Part shown: one piece after another, positions 62,255 through 64,000 of the stretch
Position numbering within the stretch: position 1 is the first letter of the stretch
Layout of the letters: each line of letters begins with the position of its first letter
NCBI GenBank assembly: GCA_023410535.1
Contig: JAEYPR010000036.1
Location: 85,259 to 149,258 of the forward strand
Direction of reading: 5' to 3'
DNA: 64,000 nt
Source: Bacillota bacterium
GTDB lineage: Bacteria; Bacillota; UBA4882; UBA8346
Notes under the pieces: generated by a model
Seen by the model: the letters and a program-made list of their open reading frames with translations, nothing else
What the model was told of the DNA's origin: nothing
Database searches by the model: none
Position numbers and translations under genes: made by a program

Positions 62255-63382
62255 TTACTTGGTATAGTCTTTCTTAATCACCCATTTACCCTTTTCAACG
62301 ACCATAACTTTATATTTCCGGTTGATATCGCCGACCGCGGTGAAGGTTAGTTGACCGGTAATTCCTTTATACCCTTTGGTCTTCGCCAACGTGTCACGAA
62401 TGGCTTTCCGGTCGAATCCCGCTTTTTTGATCGCATTGCCGATGAGCATCAATGAATCATAGGCGCAGGCGGCATGGAGATTGGGGTCACGATTGGCGCG
62501 CTTGCGGAACTCGGTGATAAACTCTTGAACCGCCGGATCCGGGTCGTTTAAGGCAAAGAAGGTATTGGTAGCCAATCCTTCCACCGCATCCCCGCCTAAT
62601 TCCAATAATTTATCGGAGAATACCGAACTCGGAGCCAACAGCTTGACATTCCAACCCATTTTCTTAATTTGCCGGCAGATCAACGAAGCTTCGTTATACA
62701 TTGCGGCGATAAAGATCCCTTCGGGATTGGACTGCCGCAGTTTGGTCAAGGTAGCGTTGTAATCTTTTTCGGCCTCAAAAAACGGTTGTTCCATGGTGAT
62801 TTTGAGATTGAATTGTTTAGCGGCTTGCACAAAGCGGTCTTTAGTTACCAGACCCCAGTCATTGTTGATATAGATCACTGCCGCCGATTTTAACTTTAAG
62901 TAATCCTGCGCGATATACTTGGCGTTGAAAGGTCCTTCAGCGTCTTGGGTTCCAACAATTCCAAACATATACTCGCCGGATTTAGCAAAGTCGGGATGAG
63001 AAGCGGTGGGTGAAAGCTGAACCAATCCATTTCGCTCATAAATCGGCGCCGCCGCCAAACATGCGGTACTGCTGAATTCACCCACTTCAGCTAATATGTC
63101 TTTGTTTTGAACAAAGTTTTGAGCGATTAAGGCAGCCTCTTTCGGATCACCTTTGCTATCCATTATTACTAATTCAACCTTTTTGCCTCTAATGCCGCCG
63201 CCCGCGTTAATCTTATCAGCCGCCATTTGTGTGGCGTACTTAAAATTTTCGCCGTATTCAGCGTAATTTCCGGTGATTGGCGCCGACACACCGATTTTTA
63301 TCGAATCGGGAGCAGCCCAAATAACTCCAGCAAAGGCGAAGATAAGTACACCGATAAGAGCAAAAAACAAGATCCGTTTCAT
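62255..63382 (-). CDS. livJ: Branched-chain amino-acid ABC transporter substrate-binding protein
   Basis: Periplasmic binding protein of 375 residues. A signal peptide (KRILFFALIGVLIFAFAGVIWA) without lipobox precedes KIGVSAPITGNYAEYGENF, with VEFSS-like FSSTACLAAAPIYE, SPTASHPDFAKSG, INNDWGLVTKDRFVQAAK and FALNDPDPAVQEFI. AAAGGAG lies before ATG 63382. First gene of the liv operon. Confidence 0.93.
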   Translation of the reverse strand: MKRILFFALIGVLIFAFAGVIWAAPDSIKIGVSAPITGNYAEYGENFKYATQMAADKINAGGGIRGKKVELVIMDSKGDPKEAALIAQNFVQNKDILAEVGEFSSTACLAAAPIYERNGLVQLSPTASHPDFAKSGEYMFGIVGTQDAEGPFNAKYIAQDYLKLKSAAVIYINNDWGLVTKDRFVQAAKQFNLKITMEQPFFEAEKDYNATLTKLRQSNPEGIFIAAMYNEASLICRQIKKMGWNVKLLAPSSVFSDKLLELGGDAVEGLATNTFFALNDPDPAVQEFITEFRKRANRDPNLHAACAYDSLMLIGNAIKKAGFDRKAIRDTLAKTKGYKGITGQLTFTAVGDINRKYKVMVVEKGKWVIKKDYTK

Positions 63383-63768
63383 TCCGTTCTCTCCTTTTTG
63401 TTTGTTGTTTATTTCTACAGTTGTTTCACTGTAAAGACACTTAACGGGAATCTTGCGACCATTTTTTATGTATCAATCATTCTTTTCTCTGTTAATCCGA
63501 TAAAAATACTCAGAATTAGCTTTAAAAAAATATATGATGCATGATTTGGTTGCTAGAATGATAGAATTATATCACATCAATTATCATAAAACAAATAAAT
63601 ATTTGTTAATTCCGATAAGATTACTCATGATTAATTTTGCCACGATAAACACGACCCAAAAGGCCCTTTTTATTTGCGATTGAACCATTGGTCCTCCCCC
63701 TTTTCAAACTTGGACAAGATATTATATATTCTTTCGGATCGCTTTAGAACTGGATGAACATAAAACAC
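63383..63768. other. Intergenic region with livJ promoter
   Basis: About 390 AT-rich bases between the 5S gene and livJ. It must contain the livJ promoter; no other element is recognised. Confidence 0.5.
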
Positions 63769-63806
63769 AAAACCCCGCCCTTTGCTTATGCAAAGGGCGG
63801 GGTTTT
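63769..63806 (-). terminator. Terminator of the rRNA operon
   Basis: Perfect long hairpin, arms AAAACCCCGCCCTTTGC and GCAAAGGGCGGGGTTTT, 15 bases past the 5S gene. Confidence 0.9.
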
Positions 63807-63820
63807 GAAAAAAGATAGCT

Positions 63821-63936
63821 CCTGGCGAAGACCTAGTCTCCCAGCCGGTTTCCCGACAAGTACCATCGGCGCAGAGGGGCTTAACTGCTGTGTTCGGGAT
63901 GGGAACAGGTGGTTCCCCCTCGCCATATTCACCAGG
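63821..63936 (-). rRNA. rrf: 5S ribosomal RNA
   Basis: On the minus strand the gene begins CCTGGTGAATATGGCGAGGG, contains the conserved ACCTGTTCCCATCCCGAAC and AGCAGTTAAGCC blocks, and ends GGTCTTCGCCAGG, about 116 bases. The ends pair. 23S and 16S genes should lie beyond the right edge, transcribed toward this gene. Confidence 0.93.
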
Positions 63937-64000
63937 AAAGGTGTAGGGTTTTAAAGATACCCTGAAAACTGAATAGGAAGGATAGATATTTCAATACCGA

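Noticed and set aside
63754..63954. Plus-strand open frame over the 5S gene
   Set aside because: It overlaps the rRNA terminator and the 5S rRNA gene and has no coding support.

Overview
The window looks like a chromosomal segment of an anaerobic, endospore-forming member of the Bacillota. Support: dipicolinate synthase genes (dpaA, dpaB), a YlmC/YmxH sporulation protein, a Gram-positive-type LexA box (CGAACATTTGTTCG), strong AGGAGG ribosome sites, and lysine and TPP riboswitches of the usual Firmicutes type. Three ABC-transporter binding proteins have signal peptides without a normal lipobox cysteine, which hints at a periplasm and a diderm envelope. The genus cannot be named from this sequence.

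Left part (1-7.8 kb): the 5' part of a UgpB-like binding protein gene, a patatin-like lipase, a PTS-EIIC/EAL fusion facing an HD-GYP protein (both c-di-GMP hydrolase families), and a PAS/PucR-type regulator. Next (7.8-25.9 kb) is one long minus-strand surface polysaccharide operon. It carries all five enzyme classes of the UDP-2,3-diacetamido-mannuronate (WbpA/B/D/E/I) route, plus six glycosyltransferase-type proteins, a priming sugar transferase, a polymerase and a flippase. A 21-bp tandem repeat coding for heptapeptides follows (26.1-26.4 kb). The DPA/lysine operon dapB-dpaA-dpaB-lysC-dapA (26.5-31.7 kb) lies under a lysine riboswitch.

Centre (31.9-42.2 kb): an iron-only nitrogenase locus, the most notable part. 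The minus-strand order is anfH-anfD-anfG-anfK-HEPN-like gene-nifI1-nifI2-nifB-nifV(omega)-nifV(alpha). The homocitrate synthase is split, and its C-terminal partner carries a degenerate catalytic barrel. No nifE/nifN and no Mo- or V-nitrogenase genes are seen. The locus is bracketed by two molybdate-related genes: a HTH plus molybdate-binding-like regulator converging on nifV, and a Mop molbindin divergent from anfH. Upstream of anfH are five CTAA repeats at an exact 10-bp period, a 7-bp inverted repeat, and a hairpin-rich stretch ending in an intrinsic terminator. Together these suggest an alternative nitrogenase run as a Mo-sensing regulon.

Right part (42.3-64 kb): small metabolic and regulatory genes, a decayed MarR-type gene, an L,D-transpeptidase, a LexA-controlled dinB, and a duplicated cassette encoding an unrecognised 25-residue protein. 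Then come a WYL regulator, a TPP-riboswitch-controlled thiamine ABC transporter with a second 21-bp periodic array inside it, a likely group II intron remnant, a livJHMGF branched-chain amino-acid transporter, and a 5S rRNA gene that begins an rRNA operon lying off the right edge.
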